A stretch of DNA of 25,087 bases from Acytostelium subglobosum LB1 (lineage: Eukaryota > Evosea > Eumycetozoa > Acytosteliales > Acytosteliaceae). The DNA lies in NCBI RefSeq assembly GCF_000787575.1, contig NW_012236531.1:345054-370140 (forward strand), in the 5' to 3' direction. The stretch's first letter is position 1. Each line of letters opens with the position of its first letter. Under the pieces are notes generated by a model. The model ran no database searches. It was not told the DNA's origin and saw only the letters and a program-made list of their open reading frames with translations. Position numbers and translations under genes: made by a program. Positions 9,615 through 18,918 of the stretch are shown here, one piece after another.

Positions 9615-10751
9615 TTATTCTTTTGAAAAATAAAATATTCCAAAGCTTGTGATTGATCTTAGAAATACCCAGGTCCCAATCCAAATTTTTTGATCAATCT
9701 TTCTACAATGTATATTACAGTCTCCTTCTAATAATATTTCATTGCAATTGGGAAATTTGTTAATTGTTTTTTTACATATATTTCGAGCAACTTGTATATT
9801 AATTTGTCATCTTTGTCCAATACCCCTAAGATTGATATATACTCTATATAGTTTACTTGAAATATTTGGAATGGTTTCATAATAATTAAGTTGGTTATTA
9901 TAAATTGATCTCAATTCAAGTGATTCAAAGTTGTTCAATTGTCCATTTTCTAGATGTGAAGTATCAAACTGAGTGAATGTTCCAAGGACAACCAACTCTT
10001 TTAAAGAAGATGGTAGTCTAAATATTCTATTAATATTATTATTATTAATATTATCTTCTTGATCCATAAGTTTATAAACTATTGATAATAATATCATTTT
10101 CTCAATTGAAGAAGGAGGAGATCCATATAAATAAAGGTATTCATCTAATATTTCCCAATGGATCAAATTGTCTGGAAGTTTTCTAAAACGGAAAACTATA
10201 TATTCATAATTAAACTGGTCATTCCTCAAACATAGGTGCTTCAAATTAATCGGCCAAATATTTTCTTTATAATCATTTGAAATCCTATCAATAGTAATAG
10301 AAGTTATTGTATCCATATCTTTAAGTGATATTTGATTAATCGAATCGAACACTTTTCAAGAAAATTGTTGATAAAGTGTTGGGCAAGGCTGGGAGATCCA
10401 AAGTATAATAAATTGAATTACTTTGTTTGATGAATCTACCTGCCTTGTATTCCAAGCAAGTCAATCTTGAAGGGAGAATATTGGGACTTGAAACTTTTAC
10501 TATATTTAGATAAAGTATTTCCAGGTTTGGGAATAAATGATCAGATGACTGTTTGGAATCAACTGTGGTTGATAGTTCTTTTAGTGACCTTGGAAAATTC
10601 CTTCAATGAATTTAATATCATATGGATAATAAAGTTTCAACTTTGTCAATCCTTCAGGAAGTAATCCTGTAGTCCAGGTCATACATCTAGGAATTATTAA
10701 AATTTAATTTAAACAAATATTATTAATAACTAAAGGTGGTAGTGTATCCAT
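9615..10751 (-). pseudogene. Decayed leucine-rich-repeat (FNIP/LRR-like) gene
   Basis: Minus-strand coding traces run in order from an ATG at 10751 (MDTLPPLVINNICLN) to a stop at 9615. The frame is broken by TAA at 10706-10704, by a frameshift near 10600 (FIEG to NFPRSLKELS), by another near 10345 (KSVRFD to SINQISLKD), and by TGA at 9809-9807, after which about 63 more codons continue (KFPNCNEILLEGDC). Repeated LP..L..L elements such as LPSSLKELVVLGT, ILPSRLTCLEY and LPALPNTLSTIFL mark a dictyostelid leucine-rich-repeat protein. The largest open piece (10352-9807) has 181 codons. Its codons are far more AT-rich than the neighbours. A short N-terminus joined directly to repeats suggests an internal deletion as well. 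Confidence 0.75.
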
Positions 10752-10989
10752 TTATTTGTTTATATACATGAATGATCGATTATTGGGTTGACAATGTAAT
10801 AATGTAATGAAGGTCTTGGAACTTGTTTAAAGGTTGGTCCAGCATCCAGGACCAAAGCTCAAATAAAAATAAAAAATTAAAATAATTAAAATAATAAAAA
10901 AAACAAAGAGATAATAATGATGACTGCAAATGGAGAGATGGTCGTTGCTAATGGACAACAGCAATGACACAAAGACTCGAAATGGGTGT
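10752..10989. other. 3' flank of RPL5
   Basis: This stretch carries the L5 3' untranslated region and an A/T-rich run (about 10860-10915) that probably holds the polyadenylation site on the minus strand. A TATATAAA sequence near 10758-10765 (minus strand) may be the relic promoter of the LRR pseudogene. Confidence 0.4.
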
Positions 10990-12261
10990 TTAGTTTCTGC
11001 CAACCTTCTTCTCGATGGACTTCTTGATGAGGTTGATTCTGGCGCGACGCATGCGGAGGGTACGCTTGGCCTTCTTGGCGAACTTGGGGTCGGCGGCCTT
11101 CTTCTCTCCCTTCTTGGCGGGGGTTGGGTCCTTGCGGATGGCAGCGTGACACTTGGTGTAGATGGCCTCGAGATCCTTTGGAGCAATGTTGGCCTTGATG
11201 TACTGGCTGTAGTGCTTCTTGTAGTCCTCCTCAGACTCAGTCTGGAGAAGCTTCATGTGCTCAGCGACGTGGTTGCCGAAGATGTACTTGCGGAGGACAT
11301 CAGCGTTCAACTTCTTGGTCTCGGCGTTGTATCCGACGAAACGGGTCTTCTTGTGTGGCACGTAGAGACCACCATCGCAGGCACCCTTCATGACGGCGAA
11401 CACCTTGTTACCGGTGGAGGTACGGGTGAGACCGACATCGAGGAAGGCCTTGAATGGACGTGGCTTCTCGTCGACTGGCTTGACGAGGAAGTAGTCTCCG
11501 GTGACCTTCTCTGAACCCTTGTACAGGTCGTTGAGCTTGAGCTGGGTCAACAGACGACGGGCCAGCAACAGACCGGTGGCGTAGGCGGCGGCGTAGTTGG
11601 TCAGACCAACGGTGACACCGTAGCGGGGCAACTCGGACGAGTAGGCAGAGGCCAAGACGAAGTCACCGACGATCTTGGAGTAGACGATCTGGGCGGTGAT
11701 CTTTCTGTTGGAGACACGGGCAACAAGTCTGTACTTGGGGGAGTTGTACTTGTTCTTGTCCTGGGTGATGAGACGGTGTCTCTGCTGGTAATCGGTCTTA
11801 CCCTCGCGTCTTCTCCTGAAGTGGACCTGGTACCTCTTGAAGTAGGCCTTTGACTTTACGACTTTGATGAAACCCTATAAGATTGTGATGTTGGATGATG
11901 GTGTTGTTTGATTGACGAATAAGCATTCGAGTTTGGTTTGGATACGTTTGGGTAAGCATTGAGTAAGGTTGACGATTATACCTGCCTTTGTTAACTAAAC
12001 TAAACGTTTTGGGGTATCCCCATCATGCATGCACCATTCATTCATTGTAATCTCTAGCATCACACCTCTAACTCTGGCTGCTGATGATGTGATCAAACTT
12101 GTGACTGACGACGACGACGACCTTCTCTCTCTCACTATCTCGAGATGGGGAATTGTACCATTGGTAGTAGTAGTAGTAAATTTGGGGTGAAGGATAGAAG
12201 CGCTAATAGGATTGGGATTGGATTGGGAAATGTGGTATGCTTGTGAACTGAATCATACCAT
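10990..12261 (-). CDS. rpl5: 60S ribosomal protein L5 (uL18)
   Basis: The main exon, 11874-10990, encodes 294 residues beginning [18 protein letters not shown] and continuing through [40 protein letters not shown] and CDGGLYVPH to a basic C-terminus ending KKVGRN. This matches eukaryotic L5, which binds 5S rRNA in the large subunit. The initiator Met is missing from this exon, which is preceded by TTATAG. I place it at 12261-12259, where ATG is followed directly by GTATGA, giving a 384-base intron in phase 0 and 295 residues. An ATG followed by GT at about 12155 is an alternative. An intron right after the start codon is common in ribosomal protein genes. Codon use is strongly biased to the preferred set. 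Confidence 0.9.
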
Positions 12262-12938
12262 TATGCAGTCTGTATGTGATGATCGATGACTCTGTCTGAT
12301 TCCTAAACTGAATGAGATTGATTCATTCAAAGAGGTCGTGGACTGCACATCCTCGCTCACTCCATCCCACTCACTCGTTTTCAAAATTATAACCAATAAT
12401 AAAACAAAACAAAACTTGAACAACATCTAATTTTGTCGAACTTCTGGTTCAATTCCAATGAATAAATGAATTGGTCAATGATAACCTAGGAATAGTCGTG
12501 GATGTCACCCATAGATATATCATCACATGATGATGATGAAATCTTAGGTGATAGTCGAAGGTACCTGTCCAGGGACAAAGACATGGGTTAGCTCAAATGT
12601 GGACATAGTGATAAAGTTGCAATGTTTATTGAGTAAATAGTACCATCACTCCTTGTTGACATAAGATATTGACAGGTTGGGAATGATTGTTTGATTAAGT
12701 GAGTGTGTGTGTGTTGATTGGATTCTGATTTGTGATTGGTGAGTGTCAAGTTTTGTGGTGTGACCTTTCCAATCAAATTAATGATTAGGATCTGTGTGTG
12801 ACTCTTGGAACAAATGATCAAGTGCTTGTGTTGTGCCTCCACAACCTTTAAAGTCCACCCATTTGCAATCAATCGTCATAGTTATACATACATCAATCAA
12901 ACATATAATAATAGACAGTTGTAATAATATAATCAAAA
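12262..12938. other. Divergent promoter region between rpl5 and an orphan gene
   Basis: No gene is supported. It includes a small dyad ATCATCA/TGATGAT (12519-12534), GT-rich sequence near 12697-12712 and AT-rich sequence before the orphan gene's start. The minus-strand frame at 12588-12872 has no recognisable protein. Confidence 0.45.
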
Positions 12939-13679
12939 ATGTCAACTACACCATCTACATCAACATCTAAGCCTGCTGCTGCTGCGACACCAGCACCAGC
13001 AACAACCACATCTACATCTACATCATCAACAACATCAACAACAGGTCATAGTTCGAAACCACCCTCAATCCCAATCCCAACATCAACACCAACACCAACT
13101 CCAGCACCAGCCACACCATCAACACCAACCAGTGTACATAGGGAGAAGGAGAAGAAGACGATAGACAATCAACCAGGTATCATATTCAGAGCGCACAACA
13201 TCCGTATCGAGAACACATCCAACAAGCCATTGGTCGCCATCGTCAAGATGGACCAGAATGCACACTACATTGAGGATGTTGGCGTGGGCCTCAATATCGG
13301 CCTCCCTGGGGGCGGCGTCTCGACCAACGTCAAGAAGGGCACAAAGAGCACCGGACCCATCCAGCGTCTGGCGCTGCCCGAGGGCAAGTCGCACGACGTT
13401 GACATTGACGGCAAGAAGGCCTACGTGTCCGTGTTCCGATGGGACACTGACAACTATGTCGGTGTGATCGAGGATCGTCTGGTCAAGAAGGGCAAGGTGC
13501 TGACAATCAAGCAGGAGCATGTGGACATCTCATTTAATCCAAACTTCAGACCGGCCAGATATAGCGAGTCGTTCAACAAGGTGGACACTGTCACACCTCC
13601 AATGTCGCCTGTCGTCCCATCTGTCCATGTACATAGTAGCAGTGGCGGCAGCAGTGGACACACAACAACCTCACCATAA
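12939..13679 (+). CDS. Orphan protein with Thr/Ser/Pro-rich head and conserved-looking core
   Basis: A single exon of 246 residues. Residues 1-68 are almost only Thr, Ser, Pro and Ala. Residues 69-78 are charged (REKEKKTID). The core, about 79-210, looks like a folded beta-rich domain: IRIENTSNKPLVAIVKMD, AHYIEDVGVGLNIGLPGGG, KGTKSTGPIQRLALPEGK, KKAYVSVFRWD and VIEDRLVKKGKVLTIKQEH. The tail is Ser/Pro/Gly-rich. There is no signal peptide or membrane segment, so it is probably cytosolic or nuclear. I do not recognise the family. The core uses G+C-rich preferred codons, suggesting real expression, and AATAAA follows at 13759-13764. Confidence 0.8.
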   Translation: MSTTPSTSTSKPAAAATPAPATTTSTSTSSTTSTTGHSSKPPSIPIPTSTPTPTPAPATPSTPTSVHREKEKKTIDNQPGIIFRAHNIRIENTSNKPLVAIVKMDQNAHYIEDVGVGLNIGLPGGGVSTNVKKGTKSTGPIQRLALPEGKSHDVDIDGKKAYVSVFRWDTDNYVGVIEDRLVKKGKVLTIKQEHVDISFNPNFRPARYSESFNKVDTVTPPMSPVVPSVHVHSSSGGSSGHTTTSP

Positions 13680-13758
13680 TAACTTGGGATTAGTTCCAGC
13701 AGGAGAAAGGAAGAAGAAGTCTTCATTCATGCAACAACATACACACAACATTGTTAAT

Positions 13759-13764
13759 AATAAA
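13759..13764 (+). terminator. AATAAA polyadenylation signal
   Basis: AATAAA lies 80 bases after the stop codon of the orphan gene. Confidence 0.4.
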
Positions 13765-13803
13765 CCATAAACTAATATTATAAGCGACACATATTATCGT
13801 TAC

Positions 13804-13880
13804 GGTCACGTGATCAGATTATCTGATCAGCTGATGGGTCACGTGACCAGATTATCTGATCGGCTGATAGGTCACATGAC
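13804..13880. repeat. 33-base palindromic tandem repeat with CACGTG boxes
   Basis: Two full units (13804-13836, 13837-13869) and an 11-base partial third (13870-13880). Unit one contains the perfect palindrome GATCAGATTATCTGATC and ATCAGCTGAT; unit two contains the perfect palindrome GGTCACGTGACC (13837-13848). CACGTG and CAGCTG are E-box cores bound by bHLH-type factors in other eukaryotes, and GTCACGTGAC equals the animal CLEAR/TFEB site. Its role here is unknown. Confidence 0.75.
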
Positions 13881-14476
13881 ATTAAAGGTTAAAATTGGTG
13901 AGGTCCTCACTGGACTCATTGGCAATATGAATGACCAAGATAAACAAGAATGGTAAATAATATCCGGATCGAATAAATGAATGAATGAATGGATGTGGTC
14001 GTGCTGTTCAAGGCAGTTACCCTTCATTTGAAATTTACTAATGCATCACGATTAGATATAGAGATAGAGGTAGGATGGTCAGTTGCAACTTGGTGCGCAC
14101 TGACTTACATCAGATAGCGTGGCTGTTGTAAATGATTACATATGACTACCATTGTTACCTTTATTCAAACAATGATGCTAGATAGATAGATAGATAAGCG
14201 ATCGAAACGATACGTTGTTACATGTATAGATACTCTGTAAACAATCACATTTGGACGATCGTACAGTTTGTTGGTGTTTGGAGAGTGTAGTAGTTCTCTC
14301 TCCTCTCTCTCTCACCAACGATGGCACATGCAATGATTAAAGATGTCTAAGAACAGATTCTGATCAACATTGACGAGAATCAGCGCTACGTCTATCTATT
14401 TGATAGGCCTCGTATGAGCATGACTTGACCATCATCAGTGAGGAGTAGAGTTGGAGGAGGAAACACAGACAATCAC

Positions 14477-14544
14477 CATCCATCTTTGTCATTACATCTT
14501 ACACGCCTGTTCATCTTGTTGTAAGATGATGCCAAAGATGGATG
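14477..14544. repeat. Long imperfect hairpin downstream of hsp90
   Basis: CATCCATCTTTG (14477-14488) pairs with CAAAGATGGATG (14533-14544). Inside, CAT (14490-14492) pairs with ATG (14529-14531), and CATCTTACA (14495-14503) pairs with TGTAAGATG (14520-14528). The 24-pair stem is broken only by a single T/C mismatch and a TA bulge, with a 16-base loop. It could be a structured RNA, a small-RNA precursor or a 3' end element. Confidence 0.6.
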
Positions 14545-14682
14545 TTGGCATGACTGATGATTATAACAACAAGCAAGTAAACTACAGGAGATAGATAAAG
14601 AAAGAAGATAATGATTGATTGATCGATAATCAAAGAACGTAAAGATGTCTTTATTTCAAACTAAAGGGACGTTTAGGCTGAT

Positions 14683-16779
14683 TTAGTCAACTTGCTCCAT
14701 CTGTGATTGCTCGTTGGAGCTCTCAAGGGGTGGAACATCATCGGAGGTGGTGGTAGAGGTGGTGTCGTCGGCGGTGGCATCGTCGGAGATTTGGAGACCG
14801 AGCTTGATCATGCGGTGGATACGGGTGGCGAATGAGTTTGGCTCGTCGAGGGCGAAACCAGAGGAAAGGAGGGCAGTCTCGAACATGAGGACAACAAAGT
14901 CCTTGAAGTTCTTTGCCTTGTCGTTGGCACGCTTGCGGAGCTCGACAATGATGGGGTGGTCTGGGTTGATCTCGAGGGTCTTCTTGGAGGTCATGTAGGT
15001 GGACATTGAGTTGTCACGGAGAGCTTGGGCCTTCATGATACGCTCCATGTTGGAGGACCAGCCAAACTCAGAGGTGACGAGCACGCATGGCGATGTGACG
15101 ATACGGTTGGAGAGGACGACCTTCTCGACCTTGTCTCCGAGGACCTCCTTGATCTGCTTGCAGAGGTTCTCGTTCTCCTTCTTGTCGTCCTCGGCCTTCT
15201 TCTTCTCCTCCTCAGTCTCCTCAAGCTTCAGTCCCTCCTTGGTGATGGAGACCAGCTTCTTTCCGTCGTACTCCTTGAGCTGCTGGACGGCGTACTCGTC
15301 GATTGGGTCAATCATGTAGATGACCTCAAGACCGCGCTTCTTGAGGGTCTCAATGAATGGTGAGGTCTCGACGGTCTTCTTGGACTCTCCGGTGATGTAG
15401 TAGATGTCCTTCTGGTTCTCCTTCATGCGGGCAACGTACTCCTTCAGGGTGGAGAGCTCGTCACCGCTCTTGGAGGTCTGGTAGCGGAGGAGATCGGCCA
15501 ACTTCTCACGGTTCTGGGTGTCCTCGTGGATACCAAGCTTCAGGTTCTTGGCAAAGGACTCGTAGAACTTCTTGTAGTCCTCCTTGTTCTCGGCGATCTC
15601 GTTGAAGAGCTCGAGGCACTTCTTGACGAGGTTCTTGCGGATGACCTTCAAGATCTTGTTCTGCTGGAGGGTCTCACGAGAGATGTTGAGTGGGAGATCC
15701 TCAGAGTCGACGATACCGCGGACAAAGTTGAGGTACTCTGGGATGAGGTCCTGGCAGTTGTCCATGATGAACACTCTCTTGACGTAGAGCTTGATGTTGT
15801 TGTGCTTCTTCTTGGACTCGAACATGTCGAATGGGGCCTTCTTTGGCACAAAGAGGATGGCCTTGAACTCGAGCTGTCCCTCGACAGAGAAGTGCTTCTG
15901 GGCCAGTGGCTCCTCCCAATCGTTGGAGATGGACTTGTAGAAGGCGGTGTACTCCTCCTTGGTGACGTCGGATGGGTTCTTGGTCCAGATTGGCTTGGTC
16001 TTGTTGAGGATCTCGTACTCAGACTTGGTCTCCTTGACCTTCTTCTTCTTGTCTCCCTCCTCCTCGTCGATCTCCTCAATCTTGGCGTCGGATGAGTCCT
16101 CGGCGGTCTTCTCCTTCTCCTCCTCGACCTCCTTCTCGACCTCCTTGGTGACGTAGAGGGAGATTGGGTACTGGATGAACTCAGAGTGCTTCTTGACCAA
16201 GTTCTTGATCTTTTGCTCGTCAAGGTAGTCGAGCTGGTCGTCCTTCATGTGGAGGACAATCTTGGTGCCGCGGCCCAATTGCTCACCTTGGTCGATGGCA
16301 ACGGTGAACTCACCACCGGCGGAGGACTCCCAGATGTATTGCTCGTCGTCGTTGCTCTTGGAGTGCACGACCACGGTGTTGGCAACGAGGTAGGCAGAGT
16401 AGAAACCGACACCAAACTGACCAATCATGCTGATGTCAGCGGCGCCAGACTGCAGCTGCTCGACAAAGTTCTTGGTGCCAGAGCGGGCAATGGTACCCAA
16501 GTTCTTGATCATTTCTGACTTGGTCATACCGATACCGGTATCGATCAAGGTCAGAGTCTTGGCCTCCTTGTTGGGGATGATTCTGATCTCCAACTCCTTC
16601 TTGCTGTCCAACACGGTTGGGTCAGTGAGCGATTGATAACGAATCTTGTCCAGCGCATCAGATGCGTTGGAGATCAGCTCTCTCAAGAACACCTCCTTGT
16701 TCGAGTAGAAGGTGTTAATGATGAGTGACATCAGCTGATTAATCTCAGCTTGGAATGTGAATCTCTCTGGCTCAGACAT
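14683..16779 (-). CDS. hsp90: Cytosolic heat shock protein Hsp90
   Basis: A single coding exon of 698 residues covers the entire family length. The N-terminal ATPase domain shows [18 protein letters not shown] (25-42; catalytic Glu34 and nucleotide-contacting Asn38), [24 protein letters not shown] and [12 protein letters not shown]. An acidic/Lys-rich charged linker lies at about 213-255. The middle domain contains [20 protein letters not shown], and the C-terminal dimerisation domain follows. The chain ends MEQVD instead of the usual MEEVD, the tail that docks TPR co-chaperones. No ER signal or KDEL is present, so this is the cytosolic form. It folds kinases and other clients with co-chaperones. 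A probable 5' untranslated intron (16923-16783) lies just upstream. Confidence 0.97.
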   Translation of the reverse strand: MSEPERFTFQAEINQLMSLIINTFYSNKEVFLRELISNASDALDKIRYQSLTDPTVLDSKKELEIRIIPNKEAKTLTLIDTGIGMTKSEMIKNLGTIARSGTKNFVEQLQSGAADISMIGQFGVGFYSAYLVANTVVVHSKSNDDEQYIWESSAGGEFTVAIDQGEQLGRGTKIVLHMKDDQLDYLDEQKIKNLVKKHSEFIQYPISLYVTKEVEKEVEEEKEKTAEDSSDAKIEEIDEEEGDKKKKVKETKSEYEILNKTKPIWTKNPSDVTKEEYTAFYKSISNDWEEPLAQKHFSVEGQLEFKAILFVPKKAPFDMFESKKKHNNIKLYVKRVFIMDNCQDLIPEYLNFVRGIVDSEDLPLNISRETLQQNKILKVIRKNLVKKCLELFNEIAENKEDYKKFYESFAKNLKLGIHEDTQNREKLADLLRYQTSKSGDELSTLKEYVARMKENQKDIYYITGESKKTVETSPFIETLKKRGLEVIYMIDPIDEYAVQQLKEYDGKKLVSITKEGLKLEETEEEKKKAEDDKKENENLCKQIKEVLGDKVEKVVLSNRIVTSPCVLVTSEFGWSSNMERIMKAQALRDNSMSTYMTSKKTLEINPDHPIIVELRKRANDKAKNFKDFVVLMFETALLSSGFALDEPNSFATRIHRMIKLGLQISDDATADDTTSTTTSDDVPPLESSNEQSQMEQVD

Positions 16780-16782
16780 TTT

Positions 16783-16923
16783 CTATATTATTATTATTAT
16801 TATATTTGAGTTTGATTGTTTGATTGATTGATTGAATGAATAAATTTAAATGTTAGTTTATCTGATGTGCAATATTTGTTTGTTTGATTGAATTAATATA
16901 TAATTAATAATAATAATACATAC
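16783..16923 (-). other. Probable 5' UTR intron of hsp90
   Basis: On the minus strand, AAAAG is followed by GTATGT at 16923, there is ACTAAC near 16854, and TATAG at 16787-16783 lies three bases before the ATG. The AATC/ATTC content matches the coding introns of this window. It is a prediction; no transcript evidence is available. Confidence 0.5.
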
Positions 16924-17487
16924 CTTTTGATATAAATATATGTATTGTTATGTACGTGTATGAATAAGTATTGTGAATAATGAATGAAGGATGAAGTTGA
17001 GTTGTTGGTGGGCCTGCAGGGTAGAGTTAATATCATTTCCTGTTCACACTCACCCGAGTCCAAAGATCGTCAGTTCTTAATTCATAAAAAATAATATAAA
17101 ATTAATGTTTATGAAATTTCAATCAAATTCTCTATCAATTACCAATGAAATTTCATCCAAATACACAACCAATCAAGTAATGACTTCCAACTCATTCATT
17201 GATGCCACTTTGGTTCGCCAAGTTAGACATTCATTCATTCAAGACTTGAACCATTGAGTCACATGTCAATGTATATTACAACAATATGGATATGAATATA
17301 ATACTGGATTAATTGATTGACCATTCAACATCAATCAATCAATCATTCAATCATCAGACAAATGGAACAATACCCGATTCCCTGATGATGAGGGAAAATG
17401 ATGAACAACTTTTGTTTGTCAGTTCATCATAGAACATCAATCGATCAATCAATCATAATACCAATACATCAACATCAACAAATATCA
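16924..17487. other. Divergent region between hsp90 and the Cys-rich array
   Basis: It holds AT-rich sequence, heat-shock-element-like motifs (listed), AATC repeats near 17330-17352 and the leader of the first Cys-rich gene. No gene is seen. Confidence 0.45.
17113..17154. promoter_or_regulatory. Heat-shock-element-like motifs upstream of hsp90
   Basis: GAAATTTC occurs at 17113-17120 and 17147-17154, each an exact GAAnnTTC pair. A further TTC at 17128-17130 keeps the 5-base HSE phase. They lie 335-375 bases upstream of the hsp90 ATG, a plausible HSF-binding distance. Confidence 0.4.
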
Positions 17488-18767
17488 ATGACAACGACAA
17501 TGACAATGAATATGATGATTGTTATGTTGGTGGCATCGACTTGCCTCTTGTCAAGTTCACTGCCTTTAGCTCACGCCTTTGATTACTTAGCTTGTTATGA
17601 TAGTCCTGTCACTTGCAAACCAATTGGTGCGCCATGTTCCGAGTAAGTGGTATACAATACTACCTTTAACATATTGGAAGATCCATCTCTAACAACCAAC
17701 AACAATCACAATCAAACAAATAGTTTTGATGACTTATCGAGAGAACGTTGCACTATTGGAGCATATTGTAACAATGCTGCTAAAGTATGTGCTCCCAAAG
17801 TAGTGTTGGCCAAAGGCGAGAGATGTAGCTCTTCAACTCAGTATGCTTGTGAATATGGTCAGGATTGTGTGGATGACAAAGGAGTGTACTCAAGCTCAAG
17901 TGCCAACTTGACATGTCAGTATGGCCGCTACGCCACACTTGGTCAGCGATGTGTATCAGATTACTCTTGCGCCTCCATCTTCATGGAGTGTGTGGCAGGC
18001 ATCTGCCACAAGAAGCCAGACGAACAGTGCCAGAGGGACAATATCAATGGTGCGCAGGCTCGGGCACTCCAACTGCCCAGTGCGCTCCAAGACGCGGCAT
18101 CAACGAATCATGTGAGGATCACTTGTATCAAGACCAATGCCAGATTGGACTGGTATGCACTTACGTCGACAGCACCATGACCAACAGAACATGTGTCCCA
18201 CTGTCTTCCAAGCCTGAGGGTTCCGCCTGTGTAGAGCCTGAGCTCGATCTAACGCTCAACGGAAGAATCCCGCACATTGAATGCGATATGTCCAAGGGGC
18301 TCAAATGCATCAAAGGCACCTGCCAGAAGTCATTGCCACTGCCCAGTGGCCCAGCCGACTGCAGCACCGCCTTATCGTGCGATTATCAACGATGCCAGTG
18401 CCCAACTGTCAACTCCACGATAGGCTACTGTGATTACATTTACAACTACGACTTGGCCTGTGCCAACAGTATCCAGGACCTGGTCAAGTGTGCCCTCAAG
18501 TACAAGTGTCAGACTACGGCACAATACTACTCGCCCATGTCTTGTCTCTATCGACACTGTTCAGACGTCATCTGCAACAACAAGTGCTCGACATCACGTA
18601 TCAAGATCAGCACATGTGGACCATCAGAGGAGGTCCTCTATCCAACTTGTAACCTACTCATAGCACCCACTGACGACGATCTTCCTTCTGTCGGTGCCAT
18701 CCAAATTCCATCATCACTGATTGTCTTGTTCATGTCGACCATCATCAGCTCAATCCTATTATTATAA
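17488..18767 (+). pseudogene. Cys-rich surface protein, copy A, with one frameshift
   Basis: Exon 1 (17488-17642) encodes a signal peptide and CYDSPVTCKPIGAPCS. The intron at 17643-17723 has a GTAAGT donor, CTAAC and an ATAG acceptor. Exon 2 continues with repeated short-spaced Cys motifs (CTIGAYCNNAAKVC, CEYGQDC) until 18040-18046, where the frame shifts by one base: RDNI is followed in another frame by QWCAGSGTPTAQC. The chain then runs to 18767 and ends in a hydrophobic tail like a GPI-anchor signal. Without correction, the product stops at 18180. The Cys spacing recalls Dickkopf-N-type domains; this is only a resemblance. The frameshift may be real or an assembly error. It is the first of three tandem paralogues. 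Confidence 0.7.
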
Positions 18768-18918
18768 ACGTCCGTTCAGCCCAATGTCCAATCAATCAAT
18801 CTAAATATGGCTGGTGAAGAGTCTATCATCTCAATGATAAATCGATTCCCTCATTTCGTCCAACTTCCAAATTGATCAAGTTGACATACATACAATCATA
18901 TCATTTTCTACATTTAAA
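18768..18918. other. Short spacer between copies A and B
   Basis: This 150-base AT-rich segment contains no promoter or exon 1 equivalent for copy B, which supports B being truncated. Confidence 0.4.

Larger units (their letters stand above)
13680..14682. other. Gene-free spacer between convergent genes
   Basis: The spacer between the orphan gene and hsp90 contains the 33-base palindromic repeat and the 14477-14544 hairpin (both listed), a GATA tetranucleotide run near 14182-14197 and ATGA repeats near 13976-13990. A 26-codon frame from ATG 13876 to TAA 13956 is present, without support as a gene. No tRNA was found. Confidence 0.5.

Noticed and set aside
10930-11514. 194-codon plus-strand reading frame opposite rpl5
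   Set aside because: Same codon-bias effect on the antisense strand of a ribosomal protein gene; no domain is visible.
12430-12462. tRNA-like T-arm (GGTTCAATTCC)
   Set aside because: No A-box or acceptor pairing is found in the preceding 60 bases, so it is not a tRNA.
13119-13520. 133-codon minus-strand frame inside the orphan gene
   Set aside because: It is a shadow of the coding strand; the plus-strand frame has a good start, stop and polyadenylation signal.
15526-16095. 189-codon plus-strand reading frame opposite hsp90
   Set aside because: It is antisense to the highly biased hsp90 coding sequence; avoidance of certain codons there keeps the opposite strand open. The translation is Leu/Val-rich without any family pattern.
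16931-16938. TATTTATA on the minus strand as the hsp90 TATA box
   Set aside because: It is only about 8 bases from the predicted 5' UTR donor at 16923, leaving no room for the first exon.
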